Below the pieces are notes generated by a model. The model had not been told where the DNA came from. It did no database searches and worked only from the letters and a program-made list of their open reading frames with translations. Positions 53,101-60,681 of a stretch of 60,681 bases of DNA are shown here, one piece after another. Source of the stretch: Deltaproteobacteria bacterium (lineage in GTDB: Bacteria > Desulfobacterota > Binatia > UTPRO1); the NCBI GenBank assembly GCA_016200545.1, contig JACQEO010000020.1:1-60681 (forward strand), written 5' to 3'. A program made the position numbers and the translations under genes. Position 1 is the stretch's first letter. The number at the start of each line of letters is the position of its first letter.

Positions 53101-56100
53101 AACATCAAGGTCTCGGGCGACTTCCCGCAGAATGGCGATCCTGCGGGAACGGCGTCTTTCGACATCTCACTCTACAAAAACATCTCTCGCTACACGTCAA
53201 CCGCGAACCGTAACGGCTGCATTTGGCTGACTGAACTCACGAAGGACACCGATCTCTGGTACAATACCTGCTGGGACGTGATCCACGACACGGCCGACGG
53301 CTCGCGCGGCACGCTGATGCCCCAGGGCGGTGCCGGCACTGGCGGCAACCTCCCCGTGCTCTACAATCTCTCGGACAGCACGGACAGCGTCGGATGCACG
53401 AGTGGGCAGGCATGCACGATGGAGGCCGGGGACGCAACCGGGTGCACGGCGACCGCATGCAAGTGGGTCGGGAACGGCTGGTACTTCCCCAATCTGACAT
53501 CGGGAACGGGATTCCTCTCCTGGGTGACCTCGACGTTCGGCGCCCTACGCTTCAATGTCGATCTCACGCGCGTCGGCAGCGGCGCCGACTTCAACCATAC
53601 CGGCTCCAACGCCGGGAACTTCCGCGCCGATCCACACTTCGCGAACCGTGGCGGTCCGAATCTCGCGGACTATGCGCTTACGAGCGCAAGTGTGGAGTAC
53701 ATCGATGCGGGTGACGCCTTCTGCCATGCGACGGCCCCCGGGAGCGGCTACACGATCAACGTAACGTGCGGGGGCGCGTCGACCGATCCGCGACACTTCT
53801 TCCCGCAGCCAAGCGATTACTACGCCCTTGCGAACGGCGACTGCGCCAGGAAGGGGGTGCGCGACATTGAGGGCATCGGCGCGCTCGAAGGATGTTACGA
53901 CATTCAAATTGAAGGGTGCGGCGGCGATGGCGGGTTCGGCAATCTCCCAGACGTCCGGACGGTCGTGAGCGAGACGGCGACCTCCATCCTCGTTGATCAG
54001 CCGTGTGTGAATGTCTCGGCGAACGCCATGGTGCATGTCCCATGGGTTGGCACCAAGCCTGACATCGGTGCTGTGGAATTCAGCCCCGCATCGACGCCGA
54101 CCGCTACAATATTGCTGACGCCAACGTCGACTCCGACACCGACGGCGACTTCTACGCAGACGGTAACTGCGACGATCACGCCCACGCCGATCCCGACGCT
54201 GACGGCGACGTCTACCGCGGCCCCGACCCTCACGGCGACCCCAACGGTGACCGCAACCCCGACACTGACTGCAACCCCCTCGGTAACTGCTACACAGACG
54301 CTCACCGCAACCCCGGCGCTAACTGCAACCCCGTCGGTGACTGCAACGCCGACGCTCACCGCGACCCCGACGCGGACCGCAACTCCGACGCTGACTGCCA
54401 CCCCGTCGGTAACTGCAACGCCGACACTCACGGCAACCCCTACGGTGATCGCCACCCCGACGCTGACTGCCACCCCGACGCCGACTGCAACCCCGTCGGT
54501 GACTGCAACGCCGACGCTCACCACGACCCCGACGCGGACCGCAACTCCGATGCTGACTGCCACCCCGTCGGTAACTGCAACGCCGACGCTCACGGCAACC
54601 CCGACGCTGACTGCCACCCCCTCGGTGACTGCAACGCCGACGCTCACCGCAACCCCGACGCTCACGGCGACCCCGACCGTCACACGGACCGCGACGCCGA
54701 CGAAGACCGCTACGCCAACAGTGACAAAGACTCCGACACCGACGAAGACCGCAACGCCGACACCGACGAAGACCGCGACGAAGACCACGACTCCGACACC
54801 GATAGCGACGCCTACTCCGATTCCGGGCGGTACGTGCGGGGACGGAGCGTGGAACGTCGGAGAGGACTGCGATGGCTCAGTGACGTGTCAGATCGCGTCG
54901 AATACTGGTCCGGGCTATTCGTGTATCGCGTGTCAGTGCGCCTGCCCGTCGTTCGTCGAGTTCGTCGGGACTCCGGGGAGCGCCGGCGTCCTCGACCTCG
55001 GATGGACGGGTCAAGGACACGACTCCACCCTGGTGAACGCGGGCAAGGTGACCGTCGGGGCCACGAGCTGTGCCGGAAGTAACCGACCCTGTGGCGTCTG
55101 CGACCTGCTCGGTCCAGTCGACAACCTCGCGGCGGACGCGGGCGACATCGACAACCACCGCTGCACCGGCAACACCCATGCCCAGTGCACCACCACCGCG
55201 AATTGCACGGCGACGCGCTGTCTCGCGGGCACGAACGACGGGGCGACCTGTAGCTTGGCGTCGCAGTGTCCGGGGGGGACGTGCGTCGCCGCGGACGGCA
55301 CCTGCGAGTACTACTTCGGCAGCTATCTCCCGCTGGTTGCCGGCGCCGTCTCGACCTGCCTCGGAAACCAGATCGACGGCCTCATTACCGGGACCGCCAA
55401 CATCGAGACCGGCAGCGCCGCCACGGTGGCGAGCCTGATCTCCACCGTGTACACCGGCACCACGAGCGACGCACCGTGTCCGCGGTGCATCGGGGACACC
55501 ACGGCGAACGACGGCACGCGGGGCGGCACGTGTGACAGTGGCGACAACGTCGGGCTGAAGTGCGACGTCAATGGCACCTCCCCCAATCCCTTCTGGGCGA
55601 ACACCAGTCTCGATTGTCCGCCCACGTCGGGGGCCTTGATCGCAGCGCTGGCGATCGACCTCACGAACTCGACGGGAACCCGGACGAAGACGCTCTCGGC
55701 GGCGAGCCCGAATTGTCGCGCCAACGGCTTCACCACCTCGAAGTGCTTCTGCGATACCTGCAACAACGGGGTGGGGACCATATGTGCCACGAACGCCGAC
55801 TGCGTCGCCGTGGGGGCGACGGTGTGCGGGGGCCGCCGGTGTAGCAGCGGCACGAACGCGGGGAATCCGTGTAGTCTGACCTGTGCTGCCGGCGCAAATG
55901 TCGGCAACCCGTGTACCGTCACTTCCGAATGTCCCGGCAGCAGTTGTACCAGCAGCTCGCAATGCCCGCGCGCGTGTTCCGGGGGAAGCAATGCCGGGGG
56001 GCTGTGTACGGCGGATTCGGCTTGTCCCGGCGGCGGCACGTGCCAAGTCACGGCGTGCAATGTGCCGGGGGCGGCGACGCGCCCGAACGAGTGCTCCGGA

Positions 56101-56628
56101 GCCGGCTCCGTGTGTTCCCCGACGAACACGTGCGTCGGCGGCAGCAATGTGAACACGAACTGCAGCGCGGCGTCCGAGTGTCCCGGGGGCGCGTGTGTCG
56201 CGGGCAACGAAGGGGTGTGCGCGGGCGGGCCGTTCAATCAGTTCTGCGGGCCGAACGCGACGTTCCAAGGGTGTACGGCGGACACGCAATGCGCGCCCTA
56301 CAATCTGTGCGTCGGCGGCAGCAACGCCGGGCACAACTGCGCGGCGGCCTCGGAGTGTCCCGGCGGCGCGTGCACTTCGAAGGTGGGGGGCCAGTTCGAG
56401 CACTGCAGCATCGGCAAGTTCCGCGACTGCTTCACGGACAACGGGGTGAGCGGTAACAGCATCAACGCGACCGGCGCCGCCGATATTCCGGTCAACGACC
56501 AGTCCGACCCGACCGCGGCGGCACTCTTCTGCGTCCCGCCAACCAGCAGCGGATTCTTGAATTCTACCTTCGGTTGGCCCGGCCTCGGACGCGTGGAGAT
56601 TCCAGGTCATATGACCGCGTTACCGTGA
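50200..56628 (+). CDS. Giant exported beta-helix / Cys-rich repeat protein
   Basis: The 2142-residue product starts at the ATG at 50200, preceded by GAGGAG. A signal/anchor helix ('[20 protein letters not shown]') is followed by a jelly-roll-like domain ('[19 protein letters not shown]', '[12 protein letters not shown]'). After a short Thr-Pro linker comes a laminin-G/lectin-like domain ('[20 protein letters not shown]'). After another linker (51955-52085) there is a ~650-residue section with parallel-beta-helix features ('[20 protein letters not shown]', '[17 protein letters not shown]', 'ALVNNKLGP'). A ~740-bp Thr-Pro array and '[14 protein letters not shown]' lead into ~600 residues with six Cys-rich repeats of the type C-x-GG-SNxGxxC-x5-ECPGGxC. 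It is probably surface-exposed or secreted. Enzymatic activity cannot be asserted. Confidence 0.78.
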   Translation: MVGYTFRAADADLISYESDAAKRATTRGVRALGALAFVLGILAAATVEAGVVFDAAASFGTTLSLNNIHLTNFTVGNHADRLLVCGVQVEDPSSTNCIPSSVTFHGASLTQVDNVFNGTTTLMCASLWYLSAPAVATDDVIVTFLGNVIEGSIGCVSVYGAQGTYEAKAKNSALLSTSISTNITTSTNGAWVFDIVADGNGATHTADGSQTERWDQLATGGSSSSAGSTREVASAGTVTNTWTSSVPNTNRLGHILVAFAPTGAATPTPTPTLTVTPTVSPTVTPTVTETPTPTPTATASVAARPDWSGDFAYDYEQEQASGVAAPNEASTTCGATCSNCSVNGTTTRSTTHIAGSFAMSVLDSPTTGWQSCAHVSQTAFAGNFTLVQMVNVTGTDATGETLDYGNHTNNSIGYKIRRSVVGNLECDFGNGTALQTVTGAAWGTGAFHVVTCRHFGNTLSAIVDATKTDATVSGTPIYNTDVLTFPNPGDYVAGLYDTTAGVGAAIDDPSLCSICACGLKGAECGSAACSGTNYTACSTDAECGGAAGSCDVTSGFCQGRRHSLCNGCTMPTACNQVHAGLMSGVTPSPTPTKTPTPTATATVTPTSTAPTPTPTLSRTPTPTPTSTSPVTSFWIDSSMPVAANCGTSAATACPSYSRLIGSSGCPTCGCDANGCRDNIGSVGGRVNVNWIGGLYHGDGNGHMVGLGFPRPSGAEVLFQCTDGDGTYTPGACTIDGVGVTIAQSQYALITIDGDPSGTNDTPTSFVQLRGFKIRNPVAGSSALRVRGRANHFRVQDMDVDCTGTGDIDCTIWGPAPTAFYTLVNNTIYNCGNGSYGCFGHTQTSNIALVNNKLGPNIHGYQRDAANNDSLTLQNNNRALVDGNLTKGPQTNCLDIGQTADPANPLHGIIMRYNDAVDCGNIRAFPSGCGCACDPNTSCVENAACTVGADCGANVSNNNHCSCDWTSQNIKVSGDFPQNGDPAGTASFDISLYKNISRYTSTANRNGCIWLTELTKDTDLWYNTCWDVIHDTADGSRGTLMPQGGAGTGGNLPVLYNLSDSTDSVGCTSGQACTMEAGDATGCTATACKWVGNGWYFPNLTSGTGFLSWVTSTFGALRFNVDLTRVGSGADFNHTGSNAGNFRADPHFANRGGPNLADYALTSASVEYIDAGDAFCHATAPGSGYTINVTCGGASTDPRHFFPQPSDYYALANGDCARKGVRDIEGIGALEGCYDIQIEGCGGDGGFGNLPDVRTVVSETATSILVDQPCVNVSANAMVHVPWVGTKPDIGAVEFSPASTPTATILLTPTSTPTPTATSTQTVTATITPTPIPTLTATSTAAPTLTATPTVTATPTLTATPSVTATQTLTATPALTATPSVTATPTLTATPTRTATPTLTATPSVTATPTLTATPTVIATPTLTATPTPTATPSVTATPTLTTTPTRTATPMLTATPSVTATPTLTATPTLTATPSVTATPTLTATPTLTATPTVTRTATPTKTATPTVTKTPTPTKTATPTPTKTATKTTTPTPIATPTPIPGGTCGDGAWNVGEDCDGSVTCQIASNTGPGYSCIACQCACPSFVEFVGTPGSAGVLDLGWTGQGHDSTLVNAGKVTVGATSCAGSNRPCGVCDLLGPVDNLAADAGDIDNHRCTGNTHAQCTTTANCTATRCLAGTNDGATCSLASQCPGGTCVAADGTCEYYFGSYLPLVAGAVSTCLGNQIDGLITGTANIETGSAATVASLISTVYTGTTSDAPCPRCIGDTTANDGTRGGTCDSGDNVGLKCDVNGTSPNPFWANTSLDCPPTSGALIAALAIDLTNSTGTRTKTLSAASPNCRANGFTTSKCFCDTCNNGVGTICATNADCVAVGATVCGGRRCSSGTNAGNPCSLTCAAGANVGNPCTVTSECPGSSCTSSSQCPRACSGGSNAGGLCTADSACPGGGTCQVTACNVPGAATRPNECSGAGSVCSPTNTCVGGSNVNTNCSAASECPGGACVAGNEGVCAGGPFNQFCGPNATFQGCTADTQCAPYNLCVGGSNAGHNCAAASECPGGACTSKVGGQFEHCSIGKFRDCFTDNGVSGNSINATGAADIPVNDQSDPTAAALFCVPPTSSGFLNSTFGWPGLGRVEIPGHMTALP
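54090..54830 (+). repeat. Thr-Pro-encoding tandem repeat array
   Basis: The array codes '[20 protein letters not shown]' units of roughly 60 bp with high DNA identity between 54230 and 54680. It links the beta-helix section to the Cys-rich section of the giant protein. Confidence 0.85.
55200..56400 (+). repeat. Degenerate Cys-rich protein repeat (six units)
   Basis: Six units follow the scheme C-x-G-[GT]-[SA]N-x-G-x2-C-x5-[EQA]CPGG-x-C, for example '[20 protein letters not shown]', with variable spacers. Cys spacing is constant, implying disulfide-stabilised mini-domains. Confidence 0.75.
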
Positions 56629-56878
56629 TCGACGAGTGCGGACACCCGACAGAACTTTCGGCGCGGCTCAATATTACCAGCGCTGGTCAAGGCGGCGATG
56701 CGATTCGTACATCGCGCGATCCGAGATCGCCGCGAACCTCAATGGTCAACAGGGATTCCGAACCCGCAACGGGCCGATCCTGAGCGTCGCGTACCGCTTA
56801 CGACATCTTCCACCGCGCAGCTTCGTTGCGTTCGCCCTCCCATTGTCGTTCGGCGCGCCACGCGCGCTGCGCCCGCGC
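56629..56878. other. Non-coding stretch after the giant gene (250 bp)
   Basis: Nothing recognisable apart from the end of the giant gene's transcription unit. The decayed carbamoyltransferase copy begins on the other strand at its right edge. Confidence 0.4.
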
Positions 56879-57263
56879 CCGACGCCGTCGAGCGTCAGCA
56901 CCGCCGCCTCGGCGAACGGCGAGCGATAGAACGCGCTCGCCGCATGCGACTCGTGATGCTCGCTGAAGAGGATCGGTCCCGGGTAGTCAGCGAGTTCGCG
57001 CCGGATCGGTCACGCGTGAAGAGCTTAGCCATACCGGCATCGCGGTGAGGACGACTTGATGCCGCGTGGCGCGACCCCGAGATAGTTCTCGAGGATGCGC
57101 TCGAACTTGAGGAGCGGCTTGTCGTAGAAGCCGACGTAGTCGAGCTCCGCGAGCCCGAGACCCGTTTCACGGCGGCAATACTCGACCGCGTGCTTTGGAC
57201 ACCGGAGTCGTGCTTCTTCCGCGTGAAGCGCTCTTCTTGCGCGGCGGCGACGATCTCTCCATC
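56879..57263 (-). pseudogene. Carbamoyltransferase copy 2, interior fragment (decayed)
   Basis: The DNA closely follows positions 48640-49030 of the intact carbamoyltransferase. The '...DGEIVAAAQEERFTRKKHDS' region begins at the IS66 border and continues, with several small insertions and deletions that shift the frame, to the 'LTLDGVG' region. The remaining ~450 codons of the C-terminus are missing. Its first 23 codons are on the far side of the IS66 element (59715-59782). The gene therefore suffered an insertion, a 3' deletion and frameshifts. Confidence 0.85.
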
Positions 57264-57289
57264 GTCACTGCTCGCCACGCCCCGTCTGG
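57264..57289. repeat. IS66 terminal inverted repeat, left
   Basis: Begins GTCACTGCTCGCCACG. It differs from the right repeat only at positions 3 and 14. The 8 bp before it (TCTCCATC) are the left target duplication. Confidence 0.9.
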
Positions 57290-57335
57290 ACAGGCGTGAC
57301 GTCAATGTCGACACTGGCCCGCGATGCGGGAGCGG

Positions 57336-58844
57336 CTACGGGGCTCGGAGCGCGGCGGGCAGCGTGACAGTGCCGGGCGTCGCGATCGCGCGGCGCGTCG
57401 CCTCGGCGAGATACGCCCCGGGCTCGAGGCCGACGAGCTTCGCGGACTCGATCAAGCTGTAGAAGAGCGCGGCGACGCGGGTCCCGCGTTCAGAGCGCGA
57501 GCCGTAGTGATTCTTGCGACCAACGGCGAGCGCCCGCATCCCGCGCTCGACATGGTTGGTGTCGAGGGGCAGCGCCGGGTCGGTAAGGAAGGCGGTGAGC
57601 CCCGGCCAGAGGTCGAGCGTGTAGCGGATCGCCGTGCCGAGCGCCGACTCGGGGAGCACCGGATGCGCGACGCACCACGCCCGGATCGCGGCGACGAGCG
57701 CCGTGCCCTCCGTCCGCCGTCCGGCCTCCCGCTCGGCGGTCCGGGCCGGTTCGGGGAGCGCGCGGCTCCGTGCCTCCACGGCGTACAGCTCGCCGATCAG
57801 TCGCACGACCTCCCCAGCCTCCGGGTAGTGCGGCGCGGCTTCGACAAACTTCCGCCGCACGTGGGCCCAGCAGTGCGCGAGCCGAAAGGTGGGGGCGCGC
57901 GCCGCCGCGTGTTGATCGCGGAGCGCCGGATAGACGCGGTAGCCGTCGGCGACGAGCCAGCCTTGATAGTCCCGCAGCACTGCGGCCGCTGCGGCGACCC
58001 CGCGCGAGCCGGCAATCCGGTAACAGACCGCGTCCGGCGCCGCGCGCGCCCACGCGTGCCACTTCGTTGCCCCTGGCTGGCCCAGCAACGGCCAGCGCGT
58101 CTCGTCGGCACCGAGGACGGGGGTAGTGAGGACATACGCATGGAGCGCGTCGTGCGTCGGCGTGAGATGGTGGGCGAGCGCCGCGAGCTGATCCCAGAGC
58201 GTCTGCGTGTCGATCGCGAGGCCGGCGCGCGCCATCTGCTTCACTTGCCGCGCGAGCGGCAGGTGATCGGCGTACTTCGCGAGCGCCACGCCGACGGCGA
58301 AAGCGACCGAGTAGCGCCCGCCGGCCGTGAGTTTCGGCGGGCCGAGCGCCGTCTCGACACACCCGCTACAGCGGCAGCGGTATTTCTGCCGCCGATGGCG
58401 GACGAGGCGGAAGGACCGTTCGACGACGTCGATCTCGTCGGCATCCTCGGTCTGTCCCTCCCAGACGGTGAGGGCGCCGCCGCACTGCAAGCACTGCTGA
58501 TCGGCGGCCTCGAGCGTGTGGACGATCTCGACGAGCGGCAGCGTCGGCTGGGGCCGCGGGCCGTGCCCGCGCGGGGCGGGTCGCGGCGCGTCGTCCGCGC
58601 CGGCACCGTCCCGCGGGCGCCGCTCTGAGCTGGGGCCGAAGAGCGCCCGGGTCTTCGCCGCGAGCTGCTCTTGCAGGAGCTGGAGCTCGAGTTGGAGGGT
58701 GGTCGTGGCGATGTCGCCGCGCGCGGCAGCGAGGGCGGCGGTCAGTTCCGCGAGGCGCTGGTGGAGGCGGGTGAGCTCGGCGTGCTGGAGCAACGCCACC
58801 TGGCGCAGGCGCTCGATGTCGGTCTCCTGCTCGATCTGCACCAC
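57336..58844 (-). CDS. tnpC: IS66-family transposase (TnpC)
   Basis: This 502-residue DDE transposase is complete for the family. An N-terminal coiled-coil/leucine-rich segment ('LQLELQLLQEQLAAKTRALF') leads to 'GPSSER', then a zinc-finger-like stretch ('CLQCGGAL', 'YRCRCSGC'). The catalytic core has Asp247 ('LGADETRWP'), Asp300 ('LVADGYRVYP') and Glu433 ('DTNHVERGMR'), and the typical 'CWAHVRRKFVEA' and 'VGRKNHYGS' motifs. It catalyses cut-and-paste or copy-paste transposition of the element, with TnpA and TnpB required in studied members. The ATG at 58844 lies 58 bp after the tnpB stop. Confidence 0.93.
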   Translation of the reverse strand: MVQIEQETDIERLRQVALLQHAELTRLHQRLAELTAALAAARGDIATTTLQLELQLLQEQLAAKTRALFGPSSERRPRDGAGADDAPRPAPRGHGPRPQPTLPLVEIVHTLEAADQQCLQCGGALTVWEGQTEDADEIDVVERSFRLVRHRRQKYRCRCSGCVETALGPPKLTAGGRYSVAFAVGVALAKYADHLPLARQVKQMARAGLAIDTQTLWDQLAALAHHLTPTHDALHAYVLTTPVLGADETRWPLLGQPGATKWHAWARAAPDAVCYRIAGSRGVAAAAAVLRDYQGWLVADGYRVYPALRDQHAAARAPTFRLAHCWAHVRRKFVEAAPHYPEAGEVVRLIGELYAVEARSRALPEPARTAEREAGRRTEGTALVAAIRAWCVAHPVLPESALGTAIRYTLDLWPGLTAFLTDPALPLDTNHVERGMRALAVGRKNHYGSRSERGTRVAALFYSLIESAKLVGLEPGAYLAEATRRAIATPGTVTLPAALRAP

Positions 58845-58902
58845 GGGAGAGTAATGGCAGATATGTAGACGAATAGCAATACGATTCTGCTAGGTCAGAC
58901 GC

Positions 58903-59277
58903 TTATCGCGTCGCCCCGAGGGTCCGCGGGGTCACGACCGTCGGCGAGAGCCGCCGCTGGGCGAGCAGCGCGCACCCTTCGAGCAAGAGCGCGAGCTCGC
59001 TCAGCGTGAGCTCCACCGCGGACGCCCCCGTCTGGACCCAGAGCGCCGCGAACCGGCCTTGCTCGAGCCGCTTCTGATAGATGCACAAGCCGGTGCCGTC
59101 CCAGAGCAGGACCTTCGCACGCCGCCGGGTGCGATTCACGAAGAGATAGCAGTCGCCGGAGAGCGGATCGCGCTGGAGGTGGGTCGCGACGAGTGCCTGC
59201 AACCCGTCGAAACCTTTCCGGAGATCCGCTGGCGCCGGGTACGCCCACACCCGCAGCGTCCGCGTGCTGCCGATCAC
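58903..59277 (-). CDS. tnpB: IS66 accessory protein TnpB (Orf2)
   Basis: This 124-residue protein matches IS66 Orf2: 'VWAYPAPADLRKGFDGLQAL', 'DPLSGDCYLFVNRTRRRAKV', 'LLWDGTGLCIYQKRLEQGRF'. It is needed for transposition in studied IS66 elements, with an unknown biochemical role. Its ATG overlaps the tnpA stop by 4 nt (ATGA), giving translational coupling. Confidence 0.93.
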   Translation of the reverse strand: MIGSTRTLRVWAYPAPADLRKGFDGLQALVATHLQRDPLSGDCYLFVNRTRRRAKVLLWDGTGLCIYQKRLEQGRFAALWVQTGASAVELTLSELALLLEGCALLAQRRLSPTVVTPRTLGATR

Positions 59278-59639
59278 GCGAGCTGCGCGAGCAGCGCCGG
59301 GACGTCGGCCACGGACACACCCTCGATGCGCACGCCATTCGGTAGCACGACGACGAGCCCCGACGCGGGGAGCGTCACCAGCGCCGCCGCACGCACGGCG
59401 ACCGGCCGCAGCCGCAACGGCGGCGTCCCCGCACGGGCCCAGCTCGTGATCGCTCCCACCGAGAAGCCCACCTCGCGCGCGATCGTCGGCCAGCCCGCCC
59501 CCGCGGCCTGCCGCTGCCGCGCGTAGTCCACGATCGTTGCCCGGATCGCGTCCGGGACCCGACTCGTCACGCCGCGCGGGCCCAACGCCGCCACGCGCTG
59601 CCGAATCCGTCGTCGCATCGCTCCGCTCGCATCGCCCAT
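59274..59639 (-). CDS. tnpA: IS66 accessory protein TnpA (Orf1)
   Basis: This 121-residue protein has an N-terminal helix-turn-helix ('GAGWPTIAREVGFSVGAITSW') and the C-terminal 'GLVVVLPNGVRIEGVSVADV' strand pair of IS66 Orf1. It probably binds the element ends. The length and ATG at 59639 are normal, and it lies just inside the right inverted repeat. Confidence 0.92.
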   Translation of the reverse strand: MGDASGAMRRRIRQRVAALGPRGVTSRVPDAIRATIVDYARQRQAAGAGWPTIAREVGFSVGAITSWARAGTPPLRLRPVAVRAAALVTLPASGLVVVLPNGVRIEGVSVADVPALLAQLA

Positions 59640-59688
59640 CGCCGCCGCCTCCTTGGCGACAGGCCTAGCGCACGCGCGTCAGCGATCA

Positions 59689-59714
59689 CCAGACGGGGCG
59701 CGGCGAGCAGTTAC
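59689..59714. repeat. IS66 terminal inverted repeat, right
   Basis: Reads GTAACTGCTCGCCGCG on the minus strand, pairing with the left repeat at 24 of 26 positions. The 8 bp after it (TCTCCGTC) are the right target duplication and match the uninterrupted sequence in carbamoyltransferase copy 1. Confidence 0.9.
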
Positions 59715-59782
59715 TCTCCGTCGCGCACCAGGCAGGCGGCGGAGTCGTGGTAGAAGGCGGAGATGCCGAGAATCGTCGTCAC
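59715..59782 (-). pseudogene. Carbamoyltransferase copy 2, N-terminal 23 codons
   Basis: From a GTG at 59782 the frame reads 'TTILGISAFYHDSAACLVRD', the same as the start of the intact enzyme (which uses ATG). It breaks at the IS66 right end. It is the 5' part of the gene whose continuation is at 56879-57263. Confidence 0.88.
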
Positions 59783-59789
59783 GCCGCCC

Positions 59790-60182
59790 TCAGAACTGTT
59801 GCTCGTAGCGCGCGCGATCGACGGGCTCGAGCTTGCGGCGAATCCAATGGCTGCGCTTCGTATCGCGCATCGAACGCGTCATCGGGTCGCGGAAGAGCCG
59901 CATCACGAATCCGACGGGCGTGAACACGACGTAGAAGAGCAGGCCGAGGATCACGCGCGTGTTGAAGCTCGCCATGACCTCGGCGGCCGCCATCCACGCG
60001 CGCTGCACCGGTCCGAGGAGCGCGGGGGCCACGAGACCCGGGACGAGAAGGAGCGTCCCGAGCGTCCACAGGACGCGCGGGGGGAGCTCGTGGCCGCGCC
60101 ATCGGCTCACGGCTCCGAGCACGAGGAACGCGAGCCCGACCGTGACTCCGAACTTGCGGAGATCGCGTGACGACTGGTGCAC
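59790..60182 (-). CDS. SxtJ-like membrane protein (copy 2)
   Basis: This 130-residue protein has the same three membrane spans and basic tail ('DTKRSHWIRRKLEPVDRARY') as the copy at 49097-49489. There are five amino-acid replacements, all conservative or inside spans. Length and GTG start are the same. It is intact even though the carbamoyltransferase that should follow it is destroyed. It may still serve copy 1, or it is simply too recently orphaned to have decayed. Confidence 0.82.
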   Translation of the reverse strand: MHQSSRDLRKFGVTVGLAFLVLGAVSRWRGHELPPRVLWTLGTLLLVPGLVAPALLGPVQRAWMAAAEVMASFNTRVILGLLFYVVFTPVGFVMRLFRDPMTRSMRDTKRSHWIRRKLEPVDRARYEQQF

Positions 60183-60190
60183 GATTCGCT

Positions 60191-60358
60191 CTAGAAGATC
60201 GTGTAGACGAAGGGCGCCAGCGCGGAGCCGTGCGTGAAGACGATCAGCGATCCGAAGAGGGCCATGATGATGACGATGGGGGCGAGCCACCACTTCTTCC
60301 GGACGCGGAGGAAGCTCCAAAACTCACCGGCCAAAGACACGATCCCAGACCTCGCCAT
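60191..60358 (-). CDS. DUF5989 small membrane protein (copy 2)
   Basis: This 55-residue product from the ATG at 60358 reads 'ARSGIVSLAGEFWSFLRVRK' and ends 'SALAPFVYTIF'. It differs from the copy at 49498-49665 at three residues near the N-terminus. The spacing to the SxtJ-like gene (8 bp) is conserved between the two copies. Confidence 0.82.
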   Translation of the reverse strand: MARSGIVSLAGEFWSFLRVRKKWWLAPIVIIMALFGSLIVFTHGSALAPFVYTIF

Positions 60359-60681
60359 TCCAACCTCCATACGAACGACTCATCGTACTGGACTTCCGGC
60401 ATGGAATCGAGACGCAATCTAACCCTCAGAACGGGACGCTGGTCGGCGCTGATCATCCCGGTAGGGCGCGAGGCGATGTTTGCCCGCTGCCTTCACTGTG
60501 TTGCGGTGTTGCTGGCGCGCGGACCCCACCCTATCAGCGGCATGGGGGTATCCATCTAAGCGGAGGACGGCAGGCCAGCGGCTCTCCAGGGTCGGTTCGC
60601 AGGGGGGCGTTCGAGGCTGGCCGGGTGCCCGCGGGTCCCCGGTGGCGTAGGCGGCCTCGACTTGGGCTGGGGGTTGACGAC
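60359..60681. other. Right-end stretch without a recognised gene (323 bp)
   Basis: It contains the presumed promoter side of the second DUF5989 gene. No supported reading frame, RNA gene or repeat is seen before the window ends. Confidence 0.4.

Larger units (their letters stand above)
57264..59714. mobile_element. Complete IS66-family insertion sequence (2451 bp)
   Basis: The element is delimited by 26-nt inverted repeats at 57264-57289 and 59689-59714 that match at 24 of 26 positions and start with GT-A as usual for IS66. It is flanked by an 8-bp target duplication (57256-57263 and 59715-59722) with one mismatch. It contains three open genes, tnpA, tnpB and tnpC, in the standard order on the minus strand. 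It interrupts the second carbamoyltransferase copy after codon 23. All three genes are open, so it may still be mobile. Confidence 0.92.

Noticed and set aside
60404..60559. Short open frames at the right edge
   Set aside because: No domain, start context or codon pattern supports them.

Overview
The window is GC-rich (roughly two-thirds G+C by eye) bacterial DNA. It looks like a chromosomal contig from a deltaproteobacterium-like lineage. Candidatus Binatota/Binatia (Desulfobacterota_B) or a myxobacterial relative would fit. This is inferred from style only: paired acyl-CoA dehydrogenases, LLM-class and SnoaL-like genes, secreted proteins with Thr-Pro linkers, cysteine-rich 'CGDG...CDDGN' repeats and PQQ-type beta-propellers. 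No rRNA or tRNA gene is present to settle it.

Layout. 1-3.3 kb is a graveyard of IS91-family (HUH) transposases: a truncated copy and a second copy split by a ~0.68 kb insert carrying a DUF5372-like and a helix-turn-helix ORF. 3.3-4.3 kb holds a decayed macro-domain gene and a Phd/VapC-type toxin-antitoxin pair. 4.5-15.1 kb is metabolic: two adjacent acyl-CoA dehydrogenases (+); a minus-strand set (B12-binding radical SAM, LLM oxidoreductase, two SnoaL-like proteins) with a DUF2834 membrane protein just beyond; thrH and a sugar-epimerase-like gene (+); a glutathione S-transferase (-); and an alkyl-DHAP-synthase-like FAD oxidase (+).

15.3-28.0 kb is a cluster of exported proteins: five paralogous fibronectin-III-like genes, a beta-propeller/Cys-rich protein and a PQQ-type sugar dehydrogenase. 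A periplasmic thioredoxin-like gene and a SUI1/YciH gene lie among them. Several share two unnamed C-terminal beta-rich domains.

28.3-49.7 kb is one long minus-strand series. In transcription order it runs DUF5989, SxtJ-like protein, carbamoyltransferase, GT39 and GT87 membrane glycosyltransferases, three very large PQQ-dehydrogenase/PKD/Thr-Pro/carbohydrate-binding-like proteins with overlapping reading frames, UDP-GlcNAc 2-epimerase (wecB) and a sulfotransferase. It looks like a surface or secreted glycan locus joined to extracellular sugar-oxidising and sugar-binding proteins. This is the most interesting candidate system here.

50.2-56.6 kb is a 2142-residue exported protein with beta-helix and Cys-rich repeats. 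56.9-60.4 kb is a second copy of the DUF5989-SxtJ-carbamoyltransferase module. Its carbamoyltransferase is truncated and interrupted by an apparently complete 2451-bp IS66 element with terminal inverted repeats and an 8-bp target duplication. The final 0.3 kb shows nothing recognisable.
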